DNA of 64,000 bases, from contig NVXV01000007.1 in assembly GCA_002734085.1 (NCBI GenBank), positions 27,060-91,059 of the forward strand. Direction: 5' to 3'. The position numbers and the translations under genes are program-made. This document shows positions 49,262-57,532 of the stretch, one piece after another; positions within the stretch are counted from its first letter, which is position 1, and each line of letters starts with the position of its first letter. The DNA is from Fluviicola sp. Lineage in GTDB: Bacteria > Bacteroidota > Bacteroidia > Flavobacteriales_D > Crocinitomicaceae. Under the pieces are notes generated by a model, which searched no databases, had not been told where the DNA came from, and saw only the letters and a list, made by a program, of their open reading frames with translations.

Positions 49262-51673
49262 ATGAAAAAAATTTTATTATTCCTATTACTATTGGTTAGT
49301 GGACTTTTCGGTCATTCGCAAGTAGTAACAGTAATAGATACAGAAACAGATGAGCCTTTAGATTTAGTAAGTATTGGGTCTAAAACAACGAATACAATAG
49401 TTTATACCAATGCTAAGGGTGAGGCTAATTTAAGTACGTTAAAGTCTCAAGATTCCTTAGTGTTTCAGCTATACGGATATATTTCCAAAATAATCGCATG
49501 GAGCAATCTAAAAGCTAATGGTTTTAAGGTTGAAATGGAGTTGACTACATTCACTCAAGAGGAATTTGTGGTTTCTGCTTCGCGTTGGAGACAGTCAAAA
49601 CGCAAAATTCCTTATAAAGTGTCGGGAATGAATCAGAGAGACATTCAATTATTAAACCCACAGACAACTGCTGATTTATTAGGTGTTTCAGGTGAAGTCT
49701 TTATCCAGAAAAGTCAACAGGGGGGAGGAAGTCCAATGATACGTGGATTTTCCACCAATCGACTTTTGTATACCGTGGATGGTGTTCGAATGAATACAGC
49801 TATTTTCCGAGGGGGAAACCTTCAAAATGTGATTTCTTTAGACGCAAGTGCTATGGAAAATACGGAAATTTTGTTTGGGCCTGGTTCTGTGATTTATGGA
49901 AGTGATGCCATTGGAGGTGTAATGAGTTTTCAAACCTTATTGCCAGAACTTTCTGCAACAGATAAAACGATTGTAACTGGAAAAGCTTCTTCCAGGGTAA
50001 GCTCTGCCAACAATGAATTGTCGAATCACTTTGATGTAAATATCGGTTGGAAAAAATGGGCAATTCTAACGAGTTTTAGTCACAATCGGTACGGAGACCT
50101 TAAAATGGGTTCGAATGGATCTGACGATTATCTCAAATCTTTTTATGTACAACGAATAGATAGTACGGACCACGTTTTTCAAAATGAAGATCCTGAAACA
50201 CAAACACCTTCTGGTTTTAATCAAACAAATTTGATGCAGAAGATTCGATTTAATCCAAATGAAAAATGGGATTTCCAGTATGCGTTTCACTATTCAGAAA
50301 CATCTTCGTATGCTCGATTTGATCGACTATCGGAGGTGGATGAGGATGGATTACCTGTGAGTGCTGTTTGGAAATATGGTCCTCAAAAATGGATGATGAA
50401 TCAACTTTCAATTACAAATGCAGGTAATAATAAGCTGTATGATAATATGAGTATACGATTGGCTCACCAGGGCTTTGAAGAGAGTAGAATTGATCGTAAA
50501 TTTAATCAATCGAGGCTGAGAACGCGAAGGGAAGAAGTAACGGCTTATTCAGCTAATATCGACTTCGAGAAAAGGAAAAAGCGTCATCAATTTTTCTATG
50601 GATTGGAAGGAGTTTTGAATCAAGTTGATTCAAAAGGAACTGCAATAGATATTACAAATAATTCTGAAATCCCAACACCTAACCGTTATCCTCAGGCAGA
50701 CTGGAGTACGTATGCAGCGTATTTGAATTATCAGTTTGACATTACAGAAAAGCTGAACATGCAAGCTGGTGCTCGTTATACGCAGTACATAGTTAATGCT
50801 GACTTTTCGGAAAATTTGACGTTTTATCCATTCGACTTTTCTACAGCTGAGATAAATAACAACGCAGTAAATGGTTCGTTGGGATTAGTTTATAACCCAA
50901 CAAGTAAATGGCATTTTAGTATTAATGCTTCAACTGCTTTCCGTGCGCCTAACGTAGACGACATTGGAAAAATATTTGATTTTTCTGCGGGAAACACGGT
51001 TGTACCAAACCCAAACTTAGAAGCAGAATATGCTTACAATGGGGAGGTGAGTGTATCACGTGTTTTTGGAAAGTTTTTGAAACTAGATGTCACTGGATTC
51101 TACACTTATTTGGATAATGCAATTGTACGACGGGAATTTCAACTCAATGGACAAGATAGCATTCAGTTTGACGGTTCCATGAGTAAAGTGTTTGCACTTC
51201 AGAACGCCGCTTACTCTGATGTTTATGGGTTCAACGCAAGTTTAGAAGTAAAACTACCTGCTGGATTTGGCATACGATCAAATTTTAGTTATCAAATTGG
51301 TGTTGAGGAGTTAGATGATGGTTCAACAACACGCTCAAGACATGCCGCTCCGTGGTTTGGAGTTACGCGATTAACTTATCGCAAAAATAAACTTGAATTG
51401 CAATGGAACGTGACGTACAGCGGAGCCATTTCCGCAGAGAACCTGAACGAAGGAGAACGTCAAAAGGCGTATTTGTATGCTAAAAATGAAAACGGAGATC
51501 CTTATTCGCCAAGTTGGTACACACTCAATTTTAAAGGAATGTACAGTGTTACAAAAAACCTCACAGTGAGTGGAGGAGTAGAGAACATTACTGATATCCG
51601 TTATAGAACCTACAGCTCAGGACTTGCCGCTGCGGGGAGGAATTTTGTACTTTCTTTGATTGTTAAGTTTTAA
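49262..51673 (+). CDS. TonB-dependent receptor of the haem/hemin type
   Basis: The 803-residue outer-membrane protein has a signal peptide (ILLFLLLLVSGLFGHSQ) and a short carboxypeptidase-regulatory domain (VTVIDTETDEPLDLVSIGSK). The plug domain matches haem/hemoglobin-type receptors: GGSPMIRGFSTNRLLYTVDG and NTAIFRGGNLQNVISLDAS, then GPGSVIYGSDAIGGVMSF. The barrel ends NFVLSLIVKF. Start ATG at 49262 is chosen for the signal peptide; the frame from 49184 adds a non-signal-like stretch. The ligand cannot be proved from sequence. A perfect-stem terminator follows at 51711. Confidence 0.88.
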   Translation: MKKILLFLLLLVSGLFGHSQVVTVIDTETDEPLDLVSIGSKTTNTIVYTNAKGEANLSTLKSQDSLVFQLYGYISKIIAWSNLKANGFKVEMELTTFTQEEFVVSASRWRQSKRKIPYKVSGMNQRDIQLLNPQTTADLLGVSGEVFIQKSQQGGGSPMIRGFSTNRLLYTVDGVRMNTAIFRGGNLQNVISLDASAMENTEILFGPGSVIYGSDAIGGVMSFQTLLPELSATDKTIVTGKASSRVSSANNELSNHFDVNIGWKKWAILTSFSHNRYGDLKMGSNGSDDYLKSFYVQRIDSTDHVFQNEDPETQTPSGFNQTNLMQKIRFNPNEKWDFQYAFHYSETSSYARFDRLSEVDEDGLPVSAVWKYGPQKWMMNQLSITNAGNNKLYDNMSIRLAHQGFEESRIDRKFNQSRLRTRREEVTAYSANIDFEKRKKRHQFFYGLEGVLNQVDSKGTAIDITNNSEIPTPNRYPQADWSTYAAYLNYQFDITEKLNMQAGARYTQYIVNADFSENLTFYPFDFSTAEINNNAVNGSLGLVYNPTSKWHFSINASTAFRAPNVDDIGKIFDFSAGNTVVPNPNLEAEYAYNGEVSVSRVFGKFLKLDVTGFYTYLDNAIVRREFQLNGQDSIQFDGSMSKVFALQNAAYSDVYGFNASLEVKLPAGFGIRSNFSYQIGVEELDDGSTTRSRHAAPWFGVTRLTYRKNKLELQWNVTYSGAISAENLNEGERQKAYLYAKNENGDPYSPSWYTLNFKGMYSVTKNLTVSGGVENITDIRYRTYSSGLAAAGRNFVLSLIVKF

Positions 51674-51710
51674 CCTTCTGCGGAAAGCAGTTTTTATTGT
51701 ATATCTGTTT

Positions 51711-51743
51711 TAGCGTCGGGTTGATATTCGACGCTATTTTTTT
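51711..51743 (+). terminator. Rho-independent terminator of the TonB receptor gene
   Basis: TAGCGTCG (51711-51718) pairs perfectly with CGACGCTA (51729-51736), followed by seven T. A smaller hairpin with CTGC/GCAG stem and TTTTT at 51678-51695 precedes it. Confidence 0.85.
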
Positions 51744-51867
51744 ATGACCATTTGGTTGTTAACTGTTTAAAAGTGGCTATTATCGAATAATTGGTTGGTT
51801 TGATTCGTGTGACTTGCTTGTTTTAGAGGAGTATAATAACTAAATTTGGCTTAAAAGGTATATTGTA

Positions 51868-51905
51868 GATAAACGTAACGGTACGTTTATCCACACGTTG
51901 GCAAC
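51868..51905. repeat. Palindrome plus GTTGGCAAC motif bordering a cassette-like gene
   Basis: GATAAACGTA-ACGG-TACGTTTATC (51868-51891) is a perfect 10-base inverted repeat, followed by CCACAC and GTTGGCAAC (51897-51905). The exact reverse complement GTTGCCAAC lies at 52398-52406, so the gene at 51913-52395 is enclosed by inverted nonamers. Confidence 0.65.
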
Positions 51906-51912
51906 TATTCAA

Positions 51913-52395
51913 ATGAACAAACTAATTCTGATAATAATAACACTGGTATTTTTCATTAATGTTAGTGGGCAAACCTTTTCTAAAAAGGATTTTGTAAAGA
52001 CAGATTGGTTTACAGAAAATAATGACAGCTTGTTTTTCGTATCAGACACTATTCAACTAATCCAGTATACGAATTATGGTTCTGAATCAGCAAAGGGTCA
52101 GTACGCTGAATATGAAATGAAATATTTTGACCACGGAGACTATCTTAAGTTCAGTTTTAAGAGGTTTGGTCAGTTTAAATACAGGGGGACTTATAACAAT
52201 TATAAGAACTTTGTTCCAATCGCGGAATTTACTTGGAAATTTGACAAGAGAAAACAAGTCCTTAAGGTTTTCAAAGAAAAACAACTTCAGTTCAAACTTA
52301 AACCAATATCAAATGAGCAGATAAAGATTGAATCAAGGTTTGCGGGACAAGACTTATTAACGACAAATAAATTGACCTTATTAAAAATAGAATAA
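51913..52395 (+). CDS. Exported protein of unknown function in a cassette-like unit
   Basis: The 160-residue protein has a signal peptide (LILIIITLVFFINVSGQ) followed by TFSKKDFVKTDWFTENND. The mature part is beta-rich with alternating aromatic residues (YLKFSFKRFGQFKYRG and EFTWKFDKRKQVLKVFKE), like a small lipocalin-type or copper-resistance-like barrel, but no family is recognised. The ATG at 51913 is preferred because it begins the signal peptide; the open frame starts at a TTG 15 bases earlier. Its ATG lies eight bases after GTTGGCAAC and its stop two bases before GTTGCCAAC, a very tight fit. Confidence 0.68.
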   Translation: MNKLILIIITLVFFINVSGQTFSKKDFVKTDWFTENNDSLFFVSDTIQLIQYTNYGSESAKGQYAEYEMKYFDHGDYLKFSFKRFGQFKYRGTYNNYKNFVPIAEFTWKFDKRKQVLKVFKEKQLQFKLKPISNEQIKIESRFAGQDLLTTNKLTLLKIE

Positions 52396-52397
52396 CA

Positions 52398-52406
52398 GTT
52401 GCCAAC
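52398..52406. repeat. GTTGCCAAC, reverse complement of the left cassette border
   Basis: This nonamer begins two bases after the stop at 52395 and is the exact reverse complement of GTTGGCAAC at 51897-51905. Further on, 52440-52455 is a perfect 16-base palindrome GAATGAT-AA-ATCATTC. Confidence 0.55.
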
Positions 52407-52557
52407 ATCACCTAAAAAACACTGCAACAATCTCGCTTCGAATGATAAATCATTCTCAGATTAATCACTCTCCTTTCAAATTATTGCTTAATTTTAAGGA
52501 TAGCAGCGATTTTTTAGCTGTAGAACGTTATGGACAACCCTAAAAAAGATTCGAGAT

Positions 52558-53397
52558 ATGATTACACAGCAAATATTTCAAAAAAACACTTCAACTAACA
52601 AGCTTATTGAAAGTTATAGATTCCTTGGGGCATTGGCAGCTATTTTCATTTTTATAGCAAGCCTTACTATTTTTCAGGATTTTTTGGATTCCGATATAAG
52701 TGGCTATTCTTTTTATTTCAGTGAATCCATCTTGTTTAAAACCATTTGGTTTCTTTTTATTCCGTTTTTGGCAATCTTATACAAAATGCTCCAAAATGAA
52801 AATTTGCAAACATTGTCCAAAACAGCTCTTTTTATCGTTATTCCTATATTTATCCATTTGATAATTCTTCAGTTTGTTTTTTTGTTGTTCTCCACTCTCT
52901 TCTACGAAGGACGATATGATTTATATAAGATATTTACCTATACCTTAGCCAACGATTTCTATAAACTCGTGCTAATTTATGCAACCTTTGTGTTGGGTTA
53001 CAAGTACTTTTTAACTTCAACAATTCCTGTTATTTCAGACAGGAAAACATTTCTCGAGAATATTGTTATTAACAATGGAAAAGACAATACCATTGTAAAA
53101 ACGAACGATATTCTAAAGATTACCTCAGCAACTCCGTATATTTCCATTCATCTTGAAAATAAAAAATATTTACAATCAGAAACATTGAAATCTATTTGCA
53201 AACAATTGGACAACACTATTTTTGTTCGGGTCCATAAATCGACAGTGGTAAATATTAAATCAGTTGTTTCGTACAAGTCCCGACTTAACGGGGACTATGA
53301 TTTATTATTGAAAAACGGAGATGAAATAAGATTGAGCAGAACTTATGCAACCCATTTCAAAAAACTGTTTAATACAAATCATCGGGTTACCACATAA
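52558..53397 (+). CDS. Membrane-bound LytTR-domain transcriptional regulator
   Basis: The 279-residue protein has four or five membrane helices in residues 20-160 (FLGALAAIFIFIASLTIFQ, TALFIVIPIFIHLIILQFVFLLF, LVLIYATFVLGYKYFL). A C-terminal LytTR DNA-binding domain follows from about 175, with KTNDILKITSATPYISIHLENKKYL, FVRVHKSTVVNIKSV and LLLKNGDEIRLSRTYATHFKKLF. It has no receiver domain, so it may sense a signal in the membrane and bind DNA directly. It lies 77 bases upstream of the dioxygenase-like lipoprotein and YceI genes on the same strand, which may be its target (inference). Confidence 0.88.
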   Translation: MITQQIFQKNTSTNKLIESYRFLGALAAIFIFIASLTIFQDFLDSDISGYSFYFSESILFKTIWFLFIPFLAILYKMLQNENLQTLSKTALFIVIPIFIHLIILQFVFLLFSTLFYEGRYDLYKIFTYTLANDFYKLVLIYATFVLGYKYFLTSTIPVISDRKTFLENIVINNGKDNTIVKTNDILKITSATPYISIHLENKKYLQSETLKSICKQLDNTIFVRVHKSTVVNIKSVVSYKSRLNGDYDLLLKNGDEIRLSRTYATHFKKLFNTNHRVTT

Positions 53398-53444
53398 ATT
53401 CATCGGGTTAAACCACTTAATTTTCATACCCTATTTTTTGCCTA

Positions 53445-53452
53445 TATCTTTG
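53445..53452 (+). promoter_or_regulatory. Putative -7 box (TATCTTTG) for the dioxygenase-like gene
   Basis: TATCTTTG fits TANNTTTG and lies 22 bases before the ATG at 53475, so the dioxygenase-YceI pair can be transcribed separately from the LytTR gene. Confidence 0.5.
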
Positions 53453-53474
53453 TTCTAAAATTAAAACAAAGTAT

Positions 53475-54131
53475 ATGGATTTTAAAGTGAAATATTTTCA
53501 GGGAATATTAGTGCTATTTTTATTTATATTCTCATCCTGCAATGCACAAACAAAAACTGATTCAAATCAGATTACAAACACCCTTGTTGGTGGTCCTTGC
53601 GAAGGCTGTGAAGCGATTTTTGAATATGATAATAGAAAGCTCACACATATTGATACCTTACCCGACTTTTATAAGGAAGGTGTCAAAATTAAAGTTGAAG
53701 GCACTATTTACCAACCTGACGGAAAGACACCTGCGAAGAATATTATTCTATATGTTTATCATACTAACCAAGAGGGAGTTTATGCCCCTAAAGAGAATGC
53801 AAAAGGTTGGGCTAAAAAGCACGGTTACAACAGGAGTTGGATAAAGACTGACAAGAACGGACATTATTCTTTTTACACGCTAAAGCCTGCTCCTTACCCC
53901 AATAGGTCTGACCCTGCCCATATCCATTATACCATTTTGGAGCCGAACGGAAAATATTATTGGCTTGGGAGTTGTCATTTTAAAGGCGACACCCTTCTTA
54001 CAAAAAATGAAATTAAACCTGATTCCCCAAGAGGAGGTAGTTCCGGTCTATTGATCTTGAAAAAAGAAGGAGATCTATATGTTGGGAGGAGGGATATTAT
54101 TTTAGGACTAAACATACCAAACTATGAATAA
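53475..54131 (+). CDS. Exported intradiol ring-cleavage dioxygenase-like lipoprotein
   Basis: The 218-residue protein has a lipoprotein-type signal (LVLFLFIFSSC, Cys22) and the intradiol dioxygenase sandwich. The four iron ligands appear present: Tyr103 in QEGVYAP, Tyr141 in KPAPYPNR, and His149 and His151 in PAHIHYTI. It also has KIKVEGTIYQPDGKTPAKNI, like the start of the family's beta-sandwich. The usual RG...TD element is varied to NRSWIKTDKNGHY. Known relatives cleave catechol-type rings, but a secreted lipoprotein form has no known substrate. The end overlaps the YceI start by eight bases, so the two genes are coupled. Confidence 0.85.
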   Translation: MDFKVKYFQGILVLFLFIFSSCNAQTKTDSNQITNTLVGGPCEGCEAIFEYDNRKLTHIDTLPDFYKEGVKIKVEGTIYQPDGKTPAKNIILYVYHTNQEGVYAPKENAKGWAKKHGYNRSWIKTDKNGHYSFYTLKPAPYPNRSDPAHIHYTILEPNGKYYWLGSCHFKGDTLLTKNEIKPDSPRGGSSGLLILKKEGDLYVGRRDIILGLNIPNYE

Positions 54132-54753
54132 ACTTATAACAATCTTTGCAGTAATTATACTTCTCAGCTCTTGTTTTGGTAAGCATAATTCCGATGCCCC
54201 ACAAGCTGCCGTAAATGAACAAAATACGGAGAACAGAAATCTAACAGGGGATACTACTAAAATTGATCTTAGAAAATCAACAGTCCATTGGAAAGGAACT
54301 AAAATGCGTGGCACAGGAAAACACGAAGGAGAGATTGAATTTATAGAAGGATACTTTGTCACAGAAAACAACCAATTAAAAGGTGGTAGTTTTACAATTG
54401 ATATGTTAACGATAAGTGTAACAGATATCCCTCAACATGAACCTGTCCCAAGAAAGAGGCTAAATGATCATCTTAAAAGTTCAGATTTTTTTGATGTAGA
54501 AAAGTTTCCCACATCGCAATTTAATATTACAAATGTCAAGAAAATAACTTCTGACAGTTTAATGATTTCAGGAAATTTGACTTTAAAAGATATTACCAAA
54601 AACATTGAGTTTGGTGCAAACTATAAAGGGAAATTATTTACAACAAAATTCACTTTCGATCGATTTAAATGGAATATTGTTTATGAAGGAAATTTAGCGG
54701 ACAAAACGTTGGTCGATAAAGATATTGAATTGACGATTGATTTAATGATGTAA
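54124..54753 (+). CDS. YceI-domain lipoprotein (second copy type)
   Basis: The 209-residue protein has a lipoprotein signal (AVIILLSSC, Cys17) and the YceI barrel: STVHWKGTKMRGTGKHEGEI, GGSFTIDMLTISVTD, LNDHLKSSDFFDVEKFPTS and FTFDRFKWNIVYEG...DKDIELTIDLMM. Motif by motif it is nearer to the classical YceI pattern than the protein at 11769. It is translationally coupled to the dioxygenase gene by an eight-base overlap. YceI proteins may carry isoprenoid or quinone-like compounds, so a link to a ring-cleaving enzyme is chemically plausible (inference). Confidence 0.88.
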   Translation: MNKLITIFAVIILLSSCFGKHNSDAPQAAVNEQNTENRNLTGDTTKIDLRKSTVHWKGTKMRGTGKHEGEIEFIEGYFVTENNQLKGGSFTIDMLTISVTDIPQHEPVPRKRLNDHLKSSDFFDVEKFPTSQFNITNVKKITSDSLMISGNLTLKDITKNIEFGANYKGKLFTTKFTFDRFKWNIVYEGNLADKTLVDKDIELTIDLMM

Positions 54754-54775
54754 TAAAGGTTATGCCCAGAACAAT

Positions 54776-54883
54776 GTATAAACGCAATAGCGGAGTTAGT
54801 GCTTAATCAAAAGTAATTCTATAAATTTAAAGACAGTTATATATCGAAAAGATAGTGTGTCAATCCCGCTACTGTGCTTATAC
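54776..54883. repeat. Long imperfect inverted repeat (attC-like hairpin?)
   Basis: GTATAAACGCAATAGCGGAG then TT (54776-54797) pairs with AATCCCGCTACTGTGCTTAT then AC (54862-54883) with a few G-T or mismatched positions, enclosing about 64 bases. It begins 23 bases after the YceI stop. The tokens CAATGTATAAACGCAATAGC and GCTTAATCAAAA recall repetitive cassette-border sequences of Bacteroidota genomes (recollection). Confidence 0.5.
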
Positions 54884-54992
54884 TGCACGTTCATTCTCAT
54901 TCCTTTCCCCATATAAAAATCAAACATATTCAATTTTTTTGTAACCTTTACAGAACCACCTGCATCTAAAGGGTAAATTAAAACATAAAAAA

Positions 54993-55331
54993 ATGAATTT
55001 AGTATCTCTTTTAATCCCCATTGCATTGTTTGCAATGATTTTTGGAATTGTTTATATAGCTATTACAGCAAGTAATCGTCAGAAAATTGCAATGATTGAA
55101 GCGGGAATGAATCCGAACGACAAAGACGATGAAGGGTTTAGTCCCTGGAGTAATGGTTATCTTTTCATATTTGTTCCGTTAGGAATTATACTAGGGAATG
55201 TATTGGCGCATTACACAAACTTTTTAGATGCAGGTCAATTAGGATTGTTGGGCGCTTTTCTTTTTGGAGGATTGGGTATGCTTTTAGCTCGTCGTCAAAA
55301 CGATAAGAAGAAGCAGGATAGTGGAGAATAG
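54993..55331 (+). CDS. DUF6249 membrane protein
   Basis: The 112-residue protein has one N-terminal helix (LLIPIALFAMIFGIVYIAI), the short cytoplasmic stretch NRQKIAMIEAGMNPN that is characteristic of DUF6249, and two further helices (YLFIFVPLGIILGNVLAHY and LGLLGAFLFGGLGMLLARR). Its function is unknown. It is the first of three overlapping genes with an ECF sigma factor, whose GTG starts inside its last codons (11-base overlap). The order DUF6249-sigma-membrane protein suggests a signalling unit. Confidence 0.82.
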   Translation: MNLVSLLIPIALFAMIFGIVYIAITASNRQKIAMIEAGMNPNDKDDEGFSPWSNGYLFIFVPLGIILGNVLAHYTNFLDAGQLGLLGAFLFGGLGMLLARRQNDKKKQDSGE

Positions 55332-55881
55332 TCGGCAAGAATACAACGAAATAGTTCAGGCTGTTTTAGCAGGTGAAAAAAATCGATTTGCAGAAATAGT
55401 AGATCAGCACAAGAATCTGGTCTATAGCATCTTGTTGCGTATGACCGATGATCACGACGAAGCAAATGACTTGGCACAAGAAGTGTTTATTAAGGTTTAT
55501 CGTCAGCTAAAACAGTTCAAGGGGAAGTCCAAACTCTCTACATGGATTTATAAAATTGCTTATTTCCATGGACTGTCGTACCTAAGAAAACGGAAGCGAT
55601 GGTTCACCACTAACGATGATGTTTTATTGCAAAGTGATGGGAATATCGATGAAGAAATTGCTTTGGATGAAATGAAAGGACATGTTTCAGAATGTATAAT
55701 GAAGTTAAAGCCACTCGAAAGAACTGCAATTACTTTATTTTACTTGGAAGAGATGCAAGTAAAAGAAGTAGCTGAAATCATGAACATAACAGAATCTTAT
55801 GTGAAAGTGACGGTGCATAGAGCAAAAAAGAGCTTGAAAGAAATGATTAAAAAAGAATATTATGAAGGAGTCAGAAGATAA
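55321..55881 (+). CDS. ECF-type RNA polymerase sigma factor
   Basis: The 186-residue protein has region 2 (FAEIVDQHKNLVYSILLRMT, DDHDEANDLAQEVFIKVYRQ with KFKGKSKLSTWIYKIAYFHG) and region 4 (LERTAITLFYLEEMQVKEVA, then EIMNITESYVKVTVHRAKKS), the layout of extracytoplasmic-function sigma factors. The start is GTG at 55321, inside the end of the DUF6249 gene. The next gene (55862), with one membrane segment, overlaps its end by 20 bases and is a candidate anti-sigma factor. Confidence 0.92.
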   Translation: MENSRQEYNEIVQAVLAGEKNRFAEIVDQHKNLVYSILLRMTDDHDEANDLAQEVFIKVYRQLKQFKGKSKLSTWIYKIAYFHGLSYLRKRKRWFTTNDDVLLQSDGNIDEEIALDEMKGHVSECIMKLKPLERTAITLFYLEEMQVKEVAEIMNITESYVKVTVHRAKKSLKEMIKKEYYEGVRR

Positions 55882-56233
55882 ATTCTGGAAAGAAGAGATT
55901 CTTAAAGATTTTGATAAACCGACACATCAAGGTTTTACGGAAGATGTAATGCAAGGTATTGCACAAACACAAGAATCCAGAGCAACAGCATACGAGCCGC
56001 TCATTAGTTCCAAACAATGGTTGATCACTGCATTTATTTTAGCAATAATAACAACTGTAGCTGTATTCTTTCAATATAAAATTCAAATTGATTTAGGCTA
56101 TTTTGAAAAATACAGCCAATATTTGATTGAGTTTTTAAATGAAAATACTTCATTATTGTGGATTGGTCTTTCTTTAGTTAGTGTCTTTTTCGCGGTAAGT
56201 GTCTTTGGAAAAGGGAAAATATTTGGAGGTTAA
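55862..56233 (+). CDS. Small membrane protein, candidate anti-sigma partner
   Basis: The 123-residue protein has a cytoplasmic N-terminus (KESEDKFWKEEILKDFDKPT) and two membrane helices (QWLITAFILAIITTVAVFFQ and ENTSLLWIGLSLVSVFFAVSVF). Its ATG lies 20 bases inside the sigma factor gene. The N-terminal segment is shorter than a typical anti-sigma domain and has no zinc ligands. A regulator of the sigma factor is therefore inferred only from the overlap. Confidence 0.72.
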   Translation: MKESEDKFWKEEILKDFDKPTHQGFTEDVMQGIAQTQESRATAYEPLISSKQWLITAFILAIITTVAVFFQYKIQIDLGYFEKYSQYLIEFLNENTSLLWIGLSLVSVFFAVSVFGKGKIFGG

Positions 56234-56344
56234 GAGACATTCGTTTCTATAATTCATTCTACATGTATTACTAAAAACATGATTATTACAATTTACATCA
56301 CCACATTTCCTTAATTTTACGGATTCAATAAAAATCCAAATAAG

Positions 56345-57532
56345 GTGAGCACAGCATTTCAGTCAGAAGATCAAAAGAAAAAAGGTATTGCATTACTAGG
56401 ATCCACAGGTTCAATCGGAACACAGTCCTTAGAGGTGATTGAAACATACCCCGACTATTTTGATCTACAAGTCATCACAGCCAATAACAATGCTGACTTA
56501 CTCATTGAACAAGCCATCAAATATCGACCAAATACAGTCGTAATTGTAAATGAAGACCATTTTGAGAAAGTAAAAGATGCACTTTGGGATCACGATATAC
56601 ATGTTTATGCAGGGAAAGATGTTTTGTGTCAGGTCGTTGAGTTCGGAGAAGTAGATGTTGTATTGACTGCGCTTGTTGGTTATGCCGGACTCAAACCAAC
56701 CATTCACGCTATAAATGCGAAGAAAAATATTGCGTTAGCAAACAAGGAAACATTAGTTGTTGCGGGAGAACTAGTAACAAAATTAGCAAGAGAAAACGGC
56801 GTAAACATCTATCCAGTCGATTCAGAACACTCTGCTATATTCCAATGCCTGACAGGAGAATTTCATAACAAGATCGAAAAAATATACCTCACTGCTTCTG
56901 GAGGACCATTTAGAGGTTGGAGCGCTGAAAAATTAAAAGACGTATCACCGAAACAAGCATTGAAACATCCCAATTGGGAGATGGGAGCAAAAATAACAAT
57001 TGATTCAGCTTCTTTAATGAATAAAGGATTAGAAGTGATAGAAGCAAAGTGGCTGTTCGCATTAAAGCCAGAGCAAATTGATGTGATCGTTCACCCACAA
57101 TCTATTGTGCATTCTATCGTACAGTTTGAAGACGGTAGTATGAAGGCTCAAATGGGATTACCAGATATGAAGTTGCCCATCCAATATGCCATGACCTACC
57201 CAGATCGATTTAAAACAGACTTCCCTCGTTTTAACTTTATGGATTATCCTTCCTTAACATTTGAGCAGCCGGATAGAGAAACGTTTAAAAATCTCAATCT
57301 TGCCTTCAAAGCAATGGAAATGGAGGGAACAGCAGCTTGTGCATTGAATGCAGCCAATGAAATTACAGTGCAGGCATTTTTAGAAGAAAAAATCGGATTT
57401 TTAGACATTGCTGAAATTAACGAAAAAACAATGCTCAAGGTAGAGCATATTGCCAAGCCACAATACGAAGATTATGTTTCGGTGGATGAAAAATCCCGAG
57501 AGATAGCTGAACAATTGATTCAAGAGATATAG
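56345..57532 (+). CDS. dxr: 1-deoxy-D-xylulose 5-phosphate reductoisomerase
   Basis: Dxr makes methylerythritol phosphate, the first committed MEP step. The NADPH-binding loop LLGSTGSIGTQSLEVI, ALANKETLVVAGELV, PVDSEHSAIFQCL (metal/substrate region), LTASGGPFRGW (Ser/Thr flap), ALKHPNWEMGAKITIDSASL, MNKGLEVIEAKWLF and VHPQSIVHSIVQFEDGS are all intact. The start is GTG at 56345 and the product has 395 residues. The usual downstream rseP-type protease gene seen in many genomes is absent here; repeats follow instead. ispD at 5111 is the partner step. Confidence 0.95.
   Translation: MSTAFQSEDQKKKGIALLGSTGSIGTQSLEVIETYPDYFDLQVITANNNADLLIEQAIKYRPNTVVIVNEDHFEKVKDALWDHDIHVYAGKDVLCQVVEFGEVDVVLTALVGYAGLKPTIHAINAKKNIALANKETLVVAGELVTKLARENGVNIYPVDSEHSAIFQCLTGEFHNKIEKIYLTASGGPFRGWSAEKLKDVSPKQALKHPNWEMGAKITIDSASLMNKGLEVIEAKWLFALKPEQIDVIVHPQSIVHSIVQFEDGSMKAQMGLPDMKLPIQYAMTYPDRFKTDFPRFNFMDYPSLTFEQPDRETFKNLNLAFKAMEMEGTAACALNAANEITVQAFLEEKIGFLDIAEINEKTMLKVEHIAKPQYEDYVSVDEKSREIAEQLIQEI

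Noticed and set aside
53475-54131. Interpretation as a plain carboxypeptidase-regulatory lipoprotein
   Set aside because: The four iron ligands expected of an intradiol dioxygenase are present in the right order, so the dioxygenase call is preferred.
54796-55035. 79-codon minus-strand frame
   Set aside because: It covers the long inverted repeat and the start of the DUF6249 gene; no protein-like features.
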